Shown here: in pieces, positions 9,151 through 16,646 of the stretch
How the letters are laid out: each line of letters opens with the position of its first letter
Position numbering within the stretch: position 1 is the first letter of the stretch
Assembly (NCBI GenBank): GCA_910574345.1
Contig: CAJSZV010000039.1
Span: 1 to 32,372, forward strand
Direction of reading: 5' to 3'
Length of the DNA stretch: 32,372 bases
Origin: Clostridiaceae bacterium
GTDB taxonomy: Bacteria; Bacillota; Clostridia; Lachnospirales; Lachnospiraceae
Notes under the pieces: generated by a model
What the model was told of the DNA's origin: nothing
Seen by the model: only the letters and a program-made list of their open reading frames with translations
The model's database searches: none
Program-made: the position numbers and the translations under genes

Positions 9151-9158
9151 GAAGTAAA

Positions 9159-9202
9159 ATTCCCGCAAGTCTTGAAAAATCAAGGCTTGTGGGGATTTTT
9201 TA
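9159..9202 (+). terminator. Terminator downstream of guaA, probably supplied by the element
   Basis: ATTCCCGCAAGTCTTG pairs with CAAGGCTTGTGGGGAT around an A-rich loop, with one mismatch and one G-T pair, followed by a T run. It lies just right of the proposed crossover, so it belongs to the inserted DNA and replaces the original guaA terminator. Confidence 0.75.
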
Positions 9203-9209
9203 ATTGGCG

Positions 9210-9229
9210 GTGGGTACGATTTGGGTACA
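9210..9229 (+). repeat. Left arm-type integrase site
   Basis: GTGGGTACGATTTGGGTACA contains two TGGGTAC copies at 9211 and 9222, 11 bases apart. The same 20-mer with one change occurs at 31820-31839 near the other end. This matches the arm (DR2-like) sites bound by the N-terminal domain of Tn916-type integrases. Confidence 0.75.
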
Positions 9230-9232
9230 AAA

Positions 9233-10633
9233 TCAAAAAGCAATGGAAACATTTGATTTGATGGTTTTCGTAATGAAACTATATAATTCTATTAAATCAC
9301 TTTCGCTTCGCCACCAATCTTCTAGCAATTCTATATTCTGTAAATAACATTTTTCAAATATAGGGACATTCATAGTAGGCAAGGTTATGAAAAATATAGA
9401 TGTGCTATTACTTTTAAAAAGTATAATTGAAAAATGATTATTTAATTCATATCGAATATATCCACTTAAACATTGAGCATTAAGAAAACGTTTTGCTAAA
9501 AAATCCCAATTACCAAGATCAACGTAAATTGCAATTTTGGGGTTAGGGGAAGTCTTATTATATAAAAGGGGATAACTATGTCGGTCAGTAAAAATTTTCC
9601 CGATTTGTAAGGCAAGATTGGGATTGTAATCTTTTTTAATATATACTATTTCACCATTTTTAACATTTATTAAAGCAGTTGGAGTAGAACTATCATTGTT
9701 ATCACAAATATATGCATAAAAAGCAGCGTTTATAATATCGGTTTTGGATGGATTAGACACGGTCTTTCCTAAATATTTATATTTGCTGATATAACAATTT
9801 ATTGACAATATTTGCTCTAAAGGATTTTCCCTTTCTCCATAGGCAACATAATAAGAGTATTCTTCTAAATTGTATTTATTCAAAAGATTATTATTAGCCC
9901 AGTTACACATAAATGAAACATCAAAATTATTTAGATGTGTAAAGTTTAGCTGATTAAATATCTTTTCAATCATAGATTTAGACAAATTGTGTATGGAAAT
10001 TTTGTGATCTTTTATATATTTAATTGCACGAGCAAAACGGTAATTGGGACAAAAAGATGATTTATCATTATTAATTTCTGGGAGAATAGCGTTTCCAGTA
10101 ATCGTAAGCTTTGTAATATCAATATTCATGCAGTATTTAGCCAGCAAAAGTAAATTTGCAGCTTTATCTCTAATTTGCTCATTAGTTGGTTTGAATTTGT
10201 ATCTATCCCAAGCATCATCAAGGAAGTCTTCAATATCTATAAAACGGTATTTAATGTAATAATCGGGGCGCTTAGTTTTATATGTCTCTAATTCTTTGTC
10301 CATTAAGGCAGAATTATATGTTTCTAAAAATGATAATTCCCAAAAAACAGCTAAACTTTCTTGGACATTAATAGAGGAGTCGTATATTTTTTCTATAAAT
10401 CTTTTAAAGAGTTCACGGGTTTTACAATTTGTGTTTGGAGAAAGTGCTATTTGTTGCATAAGAAATTCTAATTGTCCTAAATAAGTATCAAATTCAATAA
10501 AACCATGAGTTAATTCGTGTACAGATGTAGAAAAAACAATCCAGTCTTCAGAATTATTTTCCATATCAATAAAAATACCTTGACTATTAAATTCGCCATA
10601 AAGTGTGTTGAAACTTGGTATAGCTGTATTCAT
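9233..10633 (-). CDS. Uncharacterised protein with an HEXXH metallopeptidase motif
   Basis: I do not recognise this 466-residue family. The clear feature is HELTH at residues 39-43, a zinc-binding HEXXH motif, within SVHELTHGFIEFD. A further acidic ligand could be E92 or E99 in VQESLAVFWELSF, as in gluzincin peptidases; that assignment is inference. The remainder is rich in Asn, Ile, Lys and Tyr with no membrane segment or signal peptide, so the protein is probably cytoplasmic. The DNA is much more AT-rich than guaA beside it, a sign of separate origin. It is the outermost gene at the left end of the element and is transcribed towards guaA. The start follows GGAGGAAAATATTTT. Position and composition fit an accessory cargo gene, possibly defensive, but function is unknown. 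Confidence 0.6.
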   Translation of the reverse strand: MNTAIPSFNTLYGEFNSQGIFIDMENNSEDWIVFSTSVHELTHGFIEFDTYLGQLEFLMQQIALSPNTNCKTRELFKRFIEKIYDSSINVQESLAVFWELSFLETYNSALMDKELETYKTKRPDYYIKYRFIDIEDFLDDAWDRYKFKPTNEQIRDKAANLLLLAKYCMNIDITKLTITGNAILPEINNDKSSFCPNYRFARAIKYIKDHKISIHNLSKSMIEKIFNQLNFTHLNNFDVSFMCNWANNNLLNKYNLEEYSYYVAYGERENPLEQILSINCYISKYKYLGKTVSNPSKTDIINAAFYAYICDNNDSSTPTALINVKNGEIVYIKKDYNPNLALQIGKIFTDRHSYPLLYNKTSPNPKIAIYVDLGNWDFLAKRFLNAQCLSGYIRYELNNHFSIILFKSNSTSIFFITLPTMNVPIFEKCYLQNIELLEDWWRSESDLIELYSFITKTIKSNVSIAF

Positions 10634-10683
10634 AAAATATTTTCCTCCGTTAATTGTTCAATATAATGGAAGTGAAGATTGAT

Positions 10684-11229
10684 TTATTTTTGGGGATTCA
10701 ATCCAATCTTATCCATAGTCTCATCATGTGCCTTCTGTATCTTCAAATTCAAATCAAATGGTTCCGATTCAGGATAAATATCCATCCAAAGGTTAAAATC
10801 TGCTTCTGCCTTTAATAATGCCTCTCCTCGCTTTTTCACATCTTTAAGAGAATTACATTTCTCCACTTCTTTCATATATTCCTCATAGCGGTCGCACCAT
10901 GAACGCATTAAAGAAAGCGTGCCAAAGCTGACAGCGACCATATCATTACCGTACTGATCCTGATACTCAAACAAATGTCCGTCATATTGCCGGAACACTT
11001 GGAAAAGTCTGTGCATGGCTTTTACACCGTCAAAGTCCGAGTTAGTTAATACTTCAACATTGACAGCAAGTGCCTGTGCTAAAGCCTCTAAAGATTTTAA
11101 TTTGGGGTTTCTGCGCCCGCTTTCATATGCTCTAATGTAGGCTTCGCTGACGCCAACCATTTCTCCTAATTGCTTTAATGTCAGACCTCGTTCTTGACGT
11201 ATGCGCCGAATATTTTCGCCTACTGTCAT
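10684..11229 (-). CDS. XRE-family HTH transcriptional regulator
   Basis: Residues 1-60 form a Cro/C1-type helix-turn-helix: TVGENIRRIRQERGLTLKQL, then GVSEAYIRAYESGRRNPKL. The C-terminal 120 residues are charged and helical without a recognised domain. There is no visible LexA-like autocleavage site and no adjacent ImmA-type peptidase, although the next gene carries an HEXXH motif. The gene diverges from xis-int across a region with repeated GATAC motifs overlapping the rightward promoter. It is most likely the repressor that keeps excision genes off. AGGAGG lies 9-10 bases before the ATG. The 181-residue length is typical for regulators of integrative elements. Confidence 0.85.
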   Translation of the reverse strand: MTVGENIRRIRQERGLTLKQLGEMVGVSEAYIRAYESGRRNPKLKSLEALAQALAVNVEVLTNSDFDGVKAMHRLFQVFRQYDGHLFEYQDQYGNDMVAVSFGTLSLMRSWCDRYEEYMKEVEKCNSLKDVKKRGEALLKAEADFNLWMDIYPESEPFDLNLKIQKAHDETMDKIGLNPQK

Positions 11230-11304
11230 AATATTATGCCTCCTGTGTTATGGGATTTTTCATCAATACAAGAAAATATCAAATGCAACTTAATAATACC
11301 ATAA

Positions 11305-11390
11305 GATACGGAATAAATAAAGAGATACTTTAAAAAGTTATTGACACGCACCAAAAGATACGCTAATATATAAACGTATCAAAAAGATAC
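11305..11390. promoter_or_regulatory. Operator cluster with repeated GATAC boxes
   Basis: GATAC occurs at 11305, 11324, 11357 and 11386, and its complement GTATC at 11376. The last two form the inverted repeat GTATC-AAAAA-GATAC at 11376-11390. One box lies inside the spacer of the xis promoter and the inverted repeat lies just downstream of its -10. This is the expected layout for repression by the neighbouring XRE protein. Confidence 0.65.
11341..11369 (+). promoter_or_regulatory. Strong sigma-A promoter for xis-int
   Basis: TTGACA at 11341-11346 and TAATAT at 11364-11369 are separated by exactly 17 bases. The xis-like start lies 60 bases downstream of the -10. A GATAC box lies in the spacer. 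Confidence 0.8.
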
Positions 11391-11428
11391 ACAATAAAAC
11401 CAAATGGTATAAACGGGAGGTAAACAAC

Positions 11429-11623
11429 ATGAACGAAAAACTTTATTATAATGCCGCAGACATTGCGGCGATGCTTGGTATCAGCATGGGAAAGTCTTAC
11501 AAGATTCTGCGGGAAATGAACAGCGAATTATCTTCCAAAGGCTTTCTCACAATCGCAGGGAAAATTCCCGTAGCCTATTTCAAAGAAAAATGGTATGGGG
11601 CGGCAAAGGAGGCGGTTGTATGA
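11429..11623 (+). CDS. Excisionase-like small HTH protein
   Basis: The 64-residue protein has a winged-helix start, YYNAADIAAMLGISMGKSYKI, similar to the MerR-type fold of Tn916-like Xis and other small directionality factors. It has a GGGAGG site and sits directly downstream of the strong promoter. Its stop overlaps the integrase start (ATGA), so the two are translationally coupled. The Xis role is inferred from size, fold and position. Confidence 0.75.
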   Translation: MNEKLYYNAADIAAMLGISMGKSYKILREMNSELSSKGFLTIAGKIPVAYFKEKWYGAAKEAVV

Positions 11624-12699
11624 GCTGTAATGCAAAGAAAGATCCCAATGGTACTTGGCGGATACAGTACCGCTGGACGGATTGGACAGGAGCAAAAAAG
11701 AAGTCGCAGAAAAGAGGGTTCAAAACAAAGAAAGAAGCGGAAGAATGGTATGCGCATTTCTTATTGCAGCAGTCCTCTGATCCGACAATGACGCTGGCTG
11801 ACTTTTGGGAGATTTATAAGGCGGATATGGAAAAGCGTCTGCGGAAAACGACCATGAAACAGAAAGAATATGTGATGAACGATAAAGTTCTGCCTTACTT
11901 TGGCAATACGCCAATCAATGAAATAACTGCTCCTATGATAAGGAAATGGCAGGGTGAAATGATGGATAAAGGCTTCAAACCTACTTATCTGAAAACCATA
12001 CATAACCAGCTCAGTGCAATTCTGAATTATGCAGTCAATTTTTATGATTTGCGATCCAATCCATGCCGGAAAGCAGGAAGCATGGGAAAGAGCAGGGCGG
12101 ATGAAAGACCATACTGGACGTTGGAGGAATTTCAGAAGTTTTCGGATGCAATTATGGATAAACAGGATTCGTGGGTTGCATTTCAGATTTTATTCTGGAC
12201 GGGAATGCGTCTGGGAGAATTACTTGCCCTTCAGGTAAAGGACGTAAATTTTGAAGAAGGCACGATTACCGTTGATGAATCCCTTGCGAGGATTGACGGA
12301 GAGGATTTGATAACCGCACCGAAAACAGAAAGCTCCATAAGGGTAATTACGATACATAAGGAATTGCAGGAGGTAATCAAAGAGTATATTTCAACACTCT
12401 ATCGGGCAAGGGCAGGAACACGTCTTTTTGCAGGACGGACAAAGAGCTTCTTTGAGCATGAAATGGAGAAGGGGATTAAGCTGTCTGGAGTAAAAAAGAT
12501 CACAGTCCATTGTACCAGACACAGCCATGCGAGTATGCTCGTACAGATGGGATTCAGCCCTGTTGAGATTGCAAAAAGATTAGGGCATGGAAAAGTTACA
12601 ACTACGATTGAAACCTACTGTCACCAGTCTATGGACGCACAGATAAAAATTGCGGACAGGCTTGGAAAAGTAGAAAGGGGTGAGGAAAATGGCGTGTAA
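11620..12699 (+). CDS. int: Tyrosine-recombinase integrase of the element
   Basis: I chose ATG 11620 because AAAGGAGG lies 7-8 bases upstream and the codon overlaps the xis stop; the product has 359 residues. An N-terminal arm-binding domain (GTWRIQYRWTDWTGAKKKSQ) precedes an SAM-like core-binding domain at about 55-150. The catalytic domain has R197 in TGMRLGEL, H297 and R300 in HCTRHSHAS, H323 in RLGHGK and nucleophile Y333 in ETYCHQ, so the set is complete. It should catalyse site-specific insertion into and excision from guaA, binding the TGGGTAC arm sites at both ends. It is regulated with xis by the divergent XRE repressor. Confidence 0.93.
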   Translation: MSCNAKKDPNGTWRIQYRWTDWTGAKKKSQKRGFKTKKEAEEWYAHFLLQQSSDPTMTLADFWEIYKADMEKRLRKTTMKQKEYVMNDKVLPYFGNTPINEITAPMIRKWQGEMMDKGFKPTYLKTIHNQLSAILNYAVNFYDLRSNPCRKAGSMGKSRADERPYWTLEEFQKFSDAIMDKQDSWVAFQILFWTGMRLGELLALQVKDVNFEEGTITVDESLARIDGEDLITAPKTESSIRVITIHKELQEVIKEYISTLYRARAGTRLFAGRTKSFFEHEMEKGIKLSGVKKITVHCTRHSHASMLVQMGFSPVEIAKRLGHGKVTTTIETYCHQSMDAQIKIADRLGKVERGEENGV

Positions 12700-13024
12700 G
12701 CGTGAGGACAGGTTTCGGCGTAATACAATCGCTTTTTGGCTGAGTGATGAGGAAAAAGCCCAAGTGGAAGCGAGGATTATATTATCAGGACTTCCCAAAG
12801 GAGATTATTACCGCAAAGCTATATTAGGACAGGAAGTAGCGGTAATTGCCGGAAATTATATGTCTAACAGAGTTGCAAAAGTTTTAGAGCAGATATTGGA
12901 GCATCTGAAAAACGGGAATACAGAAGATGAAAAATTACTGCTGGAACTGATAAGGCAGTTGTTGGAAATCAGACAGAATAGAAATGCCCCTGCTGGTAAC
13001 AGGAGCATTCCAGAAACAGATTAG
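12689..13024 (+). CDS. MobC-like relaxosome accessory protein
   Basis: About 111 residues. The N-terminus REDRFRRNTIAFWLSDEEKA followed by VEARIILSGLPKGDYYRKAIL is the ribbon-helix-helix-like pattern of MobC-type proteins, which bind at oriT and help the relaxase nick. The C-terminal part is helical (LEQILEHLKN). The gene overlaps the integrase stop by about 11 bases. An in-frame GTG at 12680 is the alternative start. The MobV relaxase is 4 kb downstream, so partnership is plausible but not proven. Confidence 0.75.
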   Translation: MACKREDRFRRNTIAFWLSDEEKAQVEARIILSGLPKGDYYRKAILGQEVAVIAGNYMSNRVAKVLEQILEHLKNGNTEDEKLLLELIRQLLEIRQNRNAPAGNRSIPETD

Positions 13025-13105
13025 GCTGTTGACGCAGCTTAATCTGAGTGCAAAAAGGACAAGCCTCTTTATATATATTTTGCAGATTTATTATAGCAGA
13101 GGCTT
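13017..13105 (+). promoter_or_regulatory. Two hairpins in the gap between mobC-like gene and primase
   Basis: CAGATTAGGCTG and CAGCTTAATCTG (13017-13046) form a 12-bp stem with one G-T pair and a six-base loop. AAGCCTCT (13061) and AGAGGCTT (13098) form a second 8-bp stem followed by only TT. They may attenuate or terminate read-through from int, or act in replication. The T run is weak. Confidence 0.45.
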
Positions 13106-13136
13106 TTCCGGCTGAAAAGGAGGGAAAGCTGTAAAA

Positions 13137-13784
13137 TTGAATATTTTTTCAGAGGTAAAAGAACATCTGACGGCAAGGCAGGCGGCAGAATACTATGGTT
13201 TGCGGGTTAAAAGGAATGGCTTAGCCTGCTGTCCGTTCCATGATGATAAACACCCAAGCATGAAGATTGATAAAAATTACCACTGCTTTGCCTGTGGTGT
13301 CGGCGGAGATGTGGTTGATTATGTTTCGCGTATGTTTGGGCTGTCACAGTATGATGCGGCACTAAAGCTGATAGAGGATTTTTCTCTGCCTGCTGATGCG
13401 AAGGGGAATGTAGAGTTAAGCGTGCGGGAAAAAGAGCACATCCGCAGGGAAAAGGCAGAGCGTGAAAGGGTAACACGCATTCAGGAACGATTTGAAAAAT
13501 GGTGCAGTCAGACGATTGATATGTTGAGGAATTGTATCTTGGAGATTGACGATGTAAATCGTTTTCTCATTGGTAAACCGCCTGACATTATTTTTTCAGA
13601 GGATTATGCACAGATGCTTCATGCAGAGCCGATTATTAATTACTGGCTGAATATTTTGTGTATGGGAGATGTTTCAGAGAGGCAGGAGCTGTTTTTGAAG
13701 GACAGAAAGAAGGTGGAGGAAATTGCAGGAACAGTCTGCACAGGCAGAAAACGAATTATGGAATGCAGTCGGGGAAGCGCTTGA
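13137..13784 (+). CDS. CHC2 zinc-finger DNA primase-like protein
   Basis: The 215-residue protein has the CHC2 zinc ribbon of DnaG-type primases: C32 and H35 in CCPFHDDKHPS and C50 and C53 in YHCFACGVGGD, followed by VVDYVSRMFG. It lacks the TOPRIM catalytic domain, so it probably only recognises template for a separate enzyme. Such small CHC2 proteins sit before VirE-type ATPases in Firmicutes mobile elements, as here. The start is a TTG at 13137 with AAAGGAGGG about 12 bases upstream; no ATG gives the full zinc domain. Its 3' end overlaps the next frame. Confidence 0.85.
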   Translation: MNIFSEVKEHLTARQAAEYYGLRVKRNGLACCPFHDDKHPSMKIDKNYHCFACGVGGDVVDYVSRMFGLSQYDAALKLIEDFSLPADAKGNVELSVREKEHIRREKAERERVTRIQERFEKWCSQTIDMLRNCILEIDDVNRFLIGKPPDIIFSEDYAQMLHAEPIINYWLNILCMGDVSERQELFLKDRKKVEEIAGTVCTGRKRIMECSRGSA

Positions 13785-15081
13785 TATGGAAATGAGTACC
13801 GTAGAGGACGTTCTGGAATCGCTTGCAAGAACACAGAAAGGGAATGTGAAATCCTCCATTGAAAACTGCATGACTATTTTATACAGAGATCCGGTGCTGA
13901 AAGATGCTATATGCAAAAATGAGCTAACAAACAAAATTGATATTGTAAAACAGTTATTGTGGAAACGGAACGGGAACTGCGTCACTGATGTGGATATGTA
14001 CCAAATTCAGCGATATATAGAAACAAATTATGGGATTTCCAGTGATAAAGCAATTAACAAGGCGGTCAACATTGTTGCAAGTGAAAAAAGTTACCATCCG
14101 ATTCGAGAGCTTCTTGAAGGTTTGCAATGGGATGGGAAAAACAGGATTTCAAGTCTGTTACCTCGTTTTCTTGGAACAGATGATAATGAATATACAAGGG
14201 AAATAATACGGCTTTTGATGCTGGCGGCAATACACCGGATTTATGAGCCGGGCTGTAAGTTTGAGATTATGGTCTGCCTTGTAGGTGGTCAGGGTGCTGG
14301 AAAGTCTACATTTTTCCGTTTTCTTGCTGTCAATGATGAATGGTTTACGGACGATCTGAAGCGCATGGATGATGAAAATGTTTACAGCAAGATGCAGGGG
14401 CATTGGATAATTGAAATGTCGGAAATGCTTGCCACTGTCAATGCAAAAAGTATTGAGGATATTAAATCGTTTTTGAGCAGGCAGAAAGAAACATACCGTA
14501 TTCCGTATCAGACTTATGCGGAGGACAGACCAAGACAGTGTATCTTTGTCGGCACATCAAACAACCTTGATTTTCTTCCGCTGGACAGAACGGGAAACAG
14601 AAGGTTTGCGCCTGTTCTGGTTCATCAGGAGCGTGTGGAGAAACATATCCTTGAGGACGAAAAGGAGTCGAGGGAATATATTGTGCAGGCGTGGGCGGAG
14701 GCTATGGTTATCTATAAGAACTGTACGCATGAGTTAAAGCTGTCAAAAGAGATGGAAGAATATCTTAAGGAGATGCAGAAACAGTTTATGCCGGAAGATA
14801 CAAAGGTTGGAATTATTCAGGCGTGGCTGGACGATTGTACCGACGAGTATGTGTGCAGTGAGATGATTTACAGAGAAGCGCTGAGGCATGAGTACGAGGA
14901 ACCGAAACAATGGGAGATTAAGGAAATAAACAGCATTATGAACACCTGTATTGCAGGGTGGGAAAAAATCAGCTCCCATAGGTTCGACAGGTATGGATTG
15001 CAGCGTGGCTGGAAACGCAGAACCGATATGCAGGGATTTTCACCATTGCCGGATAATGCGCAGTTACCTTTTAAGGAGTAA
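13723..15081 (+). CDS. VirE-domain P-loop protein (primase/helicase partner)
   Basis: The protein matches the virulence-associated E family found in phage and plasmid replication modules. It has a P-loop GGQGAGKST at residues 188-196, HWIIEMSEM as a Walker B-like segment, and the family signature GTSNNLDFLPLDRTGNRRF. These proteins are thought to act as helicase-type ATPases with a primase, here the CHC2 protein upstream. The longest start is TTG 13723, only about 2 bases after GGAGG. ATG 13786, with GGGGAAG 8 bases upstream and just past the primase stop, gives a 431-residue product and may be the true start. The module suggests that the element can replicate after excision. Confidence 0.85.
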   Translation: MQEQSAQAENELWNAVGEALDMEMSTVEDVLESLARTQKGNVKSSIENCMTILYRDPVLKDAICKNELTNKIDIVKQLLWKRNGNCVTDVDMYQIQRYIETNYGISSDKAINKAVNIVASEKSYHPIRELLEGLQWDGKNRISSLLPRFLGTDDNEYTREIIRLLMLAAIHRIYEPGCKFEIMVCLVGGQGAGKSTFFRFLAVNDEWFTDDLKRMDDENVYSKMQGHWIIEMSEMLATVNAKSIEDIKSFLSRQKETYRIPYQTYAEDRPRQCIFVGTSNNLDFLPLDRTGNRRFAPVLVHQERVEKHILEDEKESREYIVQAWAEAMVIYKNCTHELKLSKEMEEYLKEMQKQFMPEDTKVGIIQAWLDDCTDEYVCSEMIYREALRHEYEEPKQWEIKEINSIMNTCIAGWEKISSHRFDRYGLQRGWKRRTDMQGFSPLPDNAQLPFKE

Positions 15082-15113
15082 ATGGAAGTATGCTTTAAAC
15101 TCTTTTTTATCCG

Positions 15114-15206
15114 GTTTACAGGGCGCGTTTACATTTTTGTAAACGGTGAGTTTACAGCGGGATATAGGAAAATCAAGGCTTTCCGCTGTTTGTAAACGGT
15201 GTAAAC
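15114..15206. repeat. GTTTACA/TGTAAAC repeat cluster, candidate centromere or origin
   Basis: Six copies lie within 93 bases: GTTTACA at 15114, 15127 and 15150, and TGTAAAC at 15138, 15191 and 15200. The pairs 15127/15138 and 15150/15191 are inverted. The cluster is directly upstream of the ParM-like gene, where type II partition loci place parC. Confidence 0.75.
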
Positions 15207-15260
15207 CGAAAAAACTGAAAACACAATAATAAGATTAACAATAATAGGAGGGCATTTATT

Positions 15261-16184
15261 ATGCAGAAATATAACAACACAAAAATCATTATCGGACTGG
15301 ATCATGGTTATGGCAATATAAAAACAACGCACAGGGTATTTAGGACAGGCGTGGAATGCTTTGAGGAAGAACCGATAGTCAGTGTGAATTACATCAAGTA
15401 TAAGGATAAGCATTATGTGATTGGGGAAAATCACTTAATTTATCAGGGGAACAAGACAGATTCGCAGGACTTTTTTATTCTCACATTGGCAGGATTGGCG
15501 GAAGAACTGAAATTCCGAGGTCTGCATGAGGCAAAAGTGGTACTGGCAGTTGGACTTCCGCTTGCTTGGGCGAAAAGTCAGGCGGCAGATTTTAAGAAAT
15601 ATCTTATGCAGGAGCAGGAATTATTTTTCTCATTCCGTAAAGAAAGCTACAGAGTGCATTTGTGCGGAGTGGAAGTGTTTCCGCAGGGATTTGCGGCGGT
15701 ATGCAACGCCGGTTCAATGAAAGGGTTTAACATGATAGCGGATATCGGGAATGGCACGATGAACGTGATGCAGATTGTGGACGGCAGACCATTAGAGAAA
15801 AGTCTTGTGACGGACAAATTCGGTGTTTCGATCTGTATGAAGGAAATACAAAAAGAACTGTCAAAATCAGCAGGGGAAAGCATACCGGAGGTTCTGATCG
15901 AGCCGATGCTGATAAACGGATTACAGGGCAGAGCTGATGCAGCTGCAAAGGTTGTAGAGCGCATTGCCGCAGGATACGCAGAGAATATTTCAAAGCGCTT
16001 AATTGATTATGGATATAAAGAAAATCTGGTGCATCTCTATGTGATTGGCGGCGGTGGCTGCCTGCTCAGACATTACAGTGATATTGCCTCAAAAGGGAAT
16101 GTGACTTTTATTGAGGACATCTGTGCAAATGCAAAAGGATATGAATACCTTGCAATGCAGAAACAGCGCAGACAGGCAGTGTAG
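15261..16184 (+). CDS. ParM/StbA-like actin-family segregation ATPase
   Basis: This 307-residue protein has the actin-fold nucleotide motifs in order: phosphate-1 loop GLDHGYGNIKT near residue 12, phosphate-2 loop MIADIGNGTMNVM near 160, and adenosine loop VIGGGGCLL near 265. ParM proteins polymerise to push plasmid copies apart, held to DNA by ParR at parC. The TGTAAAC repeat cluster lies immediately upstream and a small charged protein follows 16 bases downstream, fitting a parC-parM-parR order. ATAGGAGGGC precedes the ATG. Its presence suggests a circular, perhaps multicopy stage of the element, which is inference. Confidence 0.85.
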   Translation: MQKYNNTKIIIGLDHGYGNIKTTHRVFRTGVECFEEEPIVSVNYIKYKDKHYVIGENHLIYQGNKTDSQDFFILTLAGLAEELKFRGLHEAKVVLAVGLPLAWAKSQAADFKKYLMQEQELFFSFRKESYRVHLCGVEVFPQGFAAVCNAGSMKGFNMIADIGNGTMNVMQIVDGRPLEKSLVTDKFGVSICMKEIQKELSKSAGESIPEVLIEPMLINGLQGRADAAAKVVERIAAGYAENISKRLIDYGYKENLVHLYVIGGGGCLLRHYSDIASKGNVTFIEDICANAKGYEYLAMQKQRRQAV

Positions 16185-16199
16185 AAATGGGGTTATGGA

Positions 16200-16646
16200 A
16201 TGAGAAAGGCTTATAAATGCAGCAACATAAAATTCTGCATGGAAGATGAAAACCAGCGCAGGACTTGGGAATATTTGCAGGGCATTACACGAAAAGATGG
16301 TTCTTATGGGAAGATACTTTCTGATGCGTTTGTGGAGATTCTTGACAGAGGAATACAGGAGGTGAATAAGACGGAGAATGACTCTGCTATTTTAAAAGAG
16401 CAGACTGTTGATGCTATTGAGGAAGTGCTGGACAGGGCATTGGAACAAAAATTCTATGATATGCTCCAAGAATTGAAGGGAGTTTTTACAGACCAAATCA
16501 GTAGAGGCTTTAAAGAATATGTTCCTGCTTCTTGTTCCAGTGCAGACGATCCTATGCACAAAAGCGATGCGGAGGGGATGGAGCAGATGCAGGAGCCGGA
16601 ATTGTCCGAGGATATGATGGCGTTTGCATTTGCAATGGGCGAATAG
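16200..16646 (+). CDS. Small charged helical protein, possible ParR-like partner of ParM
   Basis: I do not recognise the 148-residue product by family. The N-terminal part (AYKCSNIKFCMEDENQRRTW) is basic and mixed. The middle is helical, with acidic heptad-like stretches such as VDAIEEVLDRALEQKFYDML, and the C-terminus is acidic and ends AFAFAMGE. It starts 16 bases after parM and shares its orientation, the usual place for ParR, whose acidic C-terminal tail binds the actin filament. The tail here would fit that role. The assignment rests on position and composition only. Confidence 0.6.
   Translation: MRKAYKCSNIKFCMEDENQRRTWEYLQGITRKDGSYGKILSDAFVEILDRGIQEVNKTENDSAILKEQTVDAIEEVLDRALEQKFYDMLQELKGVFTDQISRGFKEYVPASCSSADDPMHKSDAEGMEQMQEPELSEDMMAFAFAMGE

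Noticed and set aside
10684-11229. XRE gene plus HEXXH gene as an ImmR/ImmA pair
   Set aside because: ImmA is about 170 residues with a different motif context; this protein has 466 residues and is not overlapped with the regulator, so only a loose analogy remains.
15114-15206. GTTTACA cluster as a CRISPR array
   Set aside because: The repeats are 7 bases, in both orientations and unevenly spaced; no cas genes are present.
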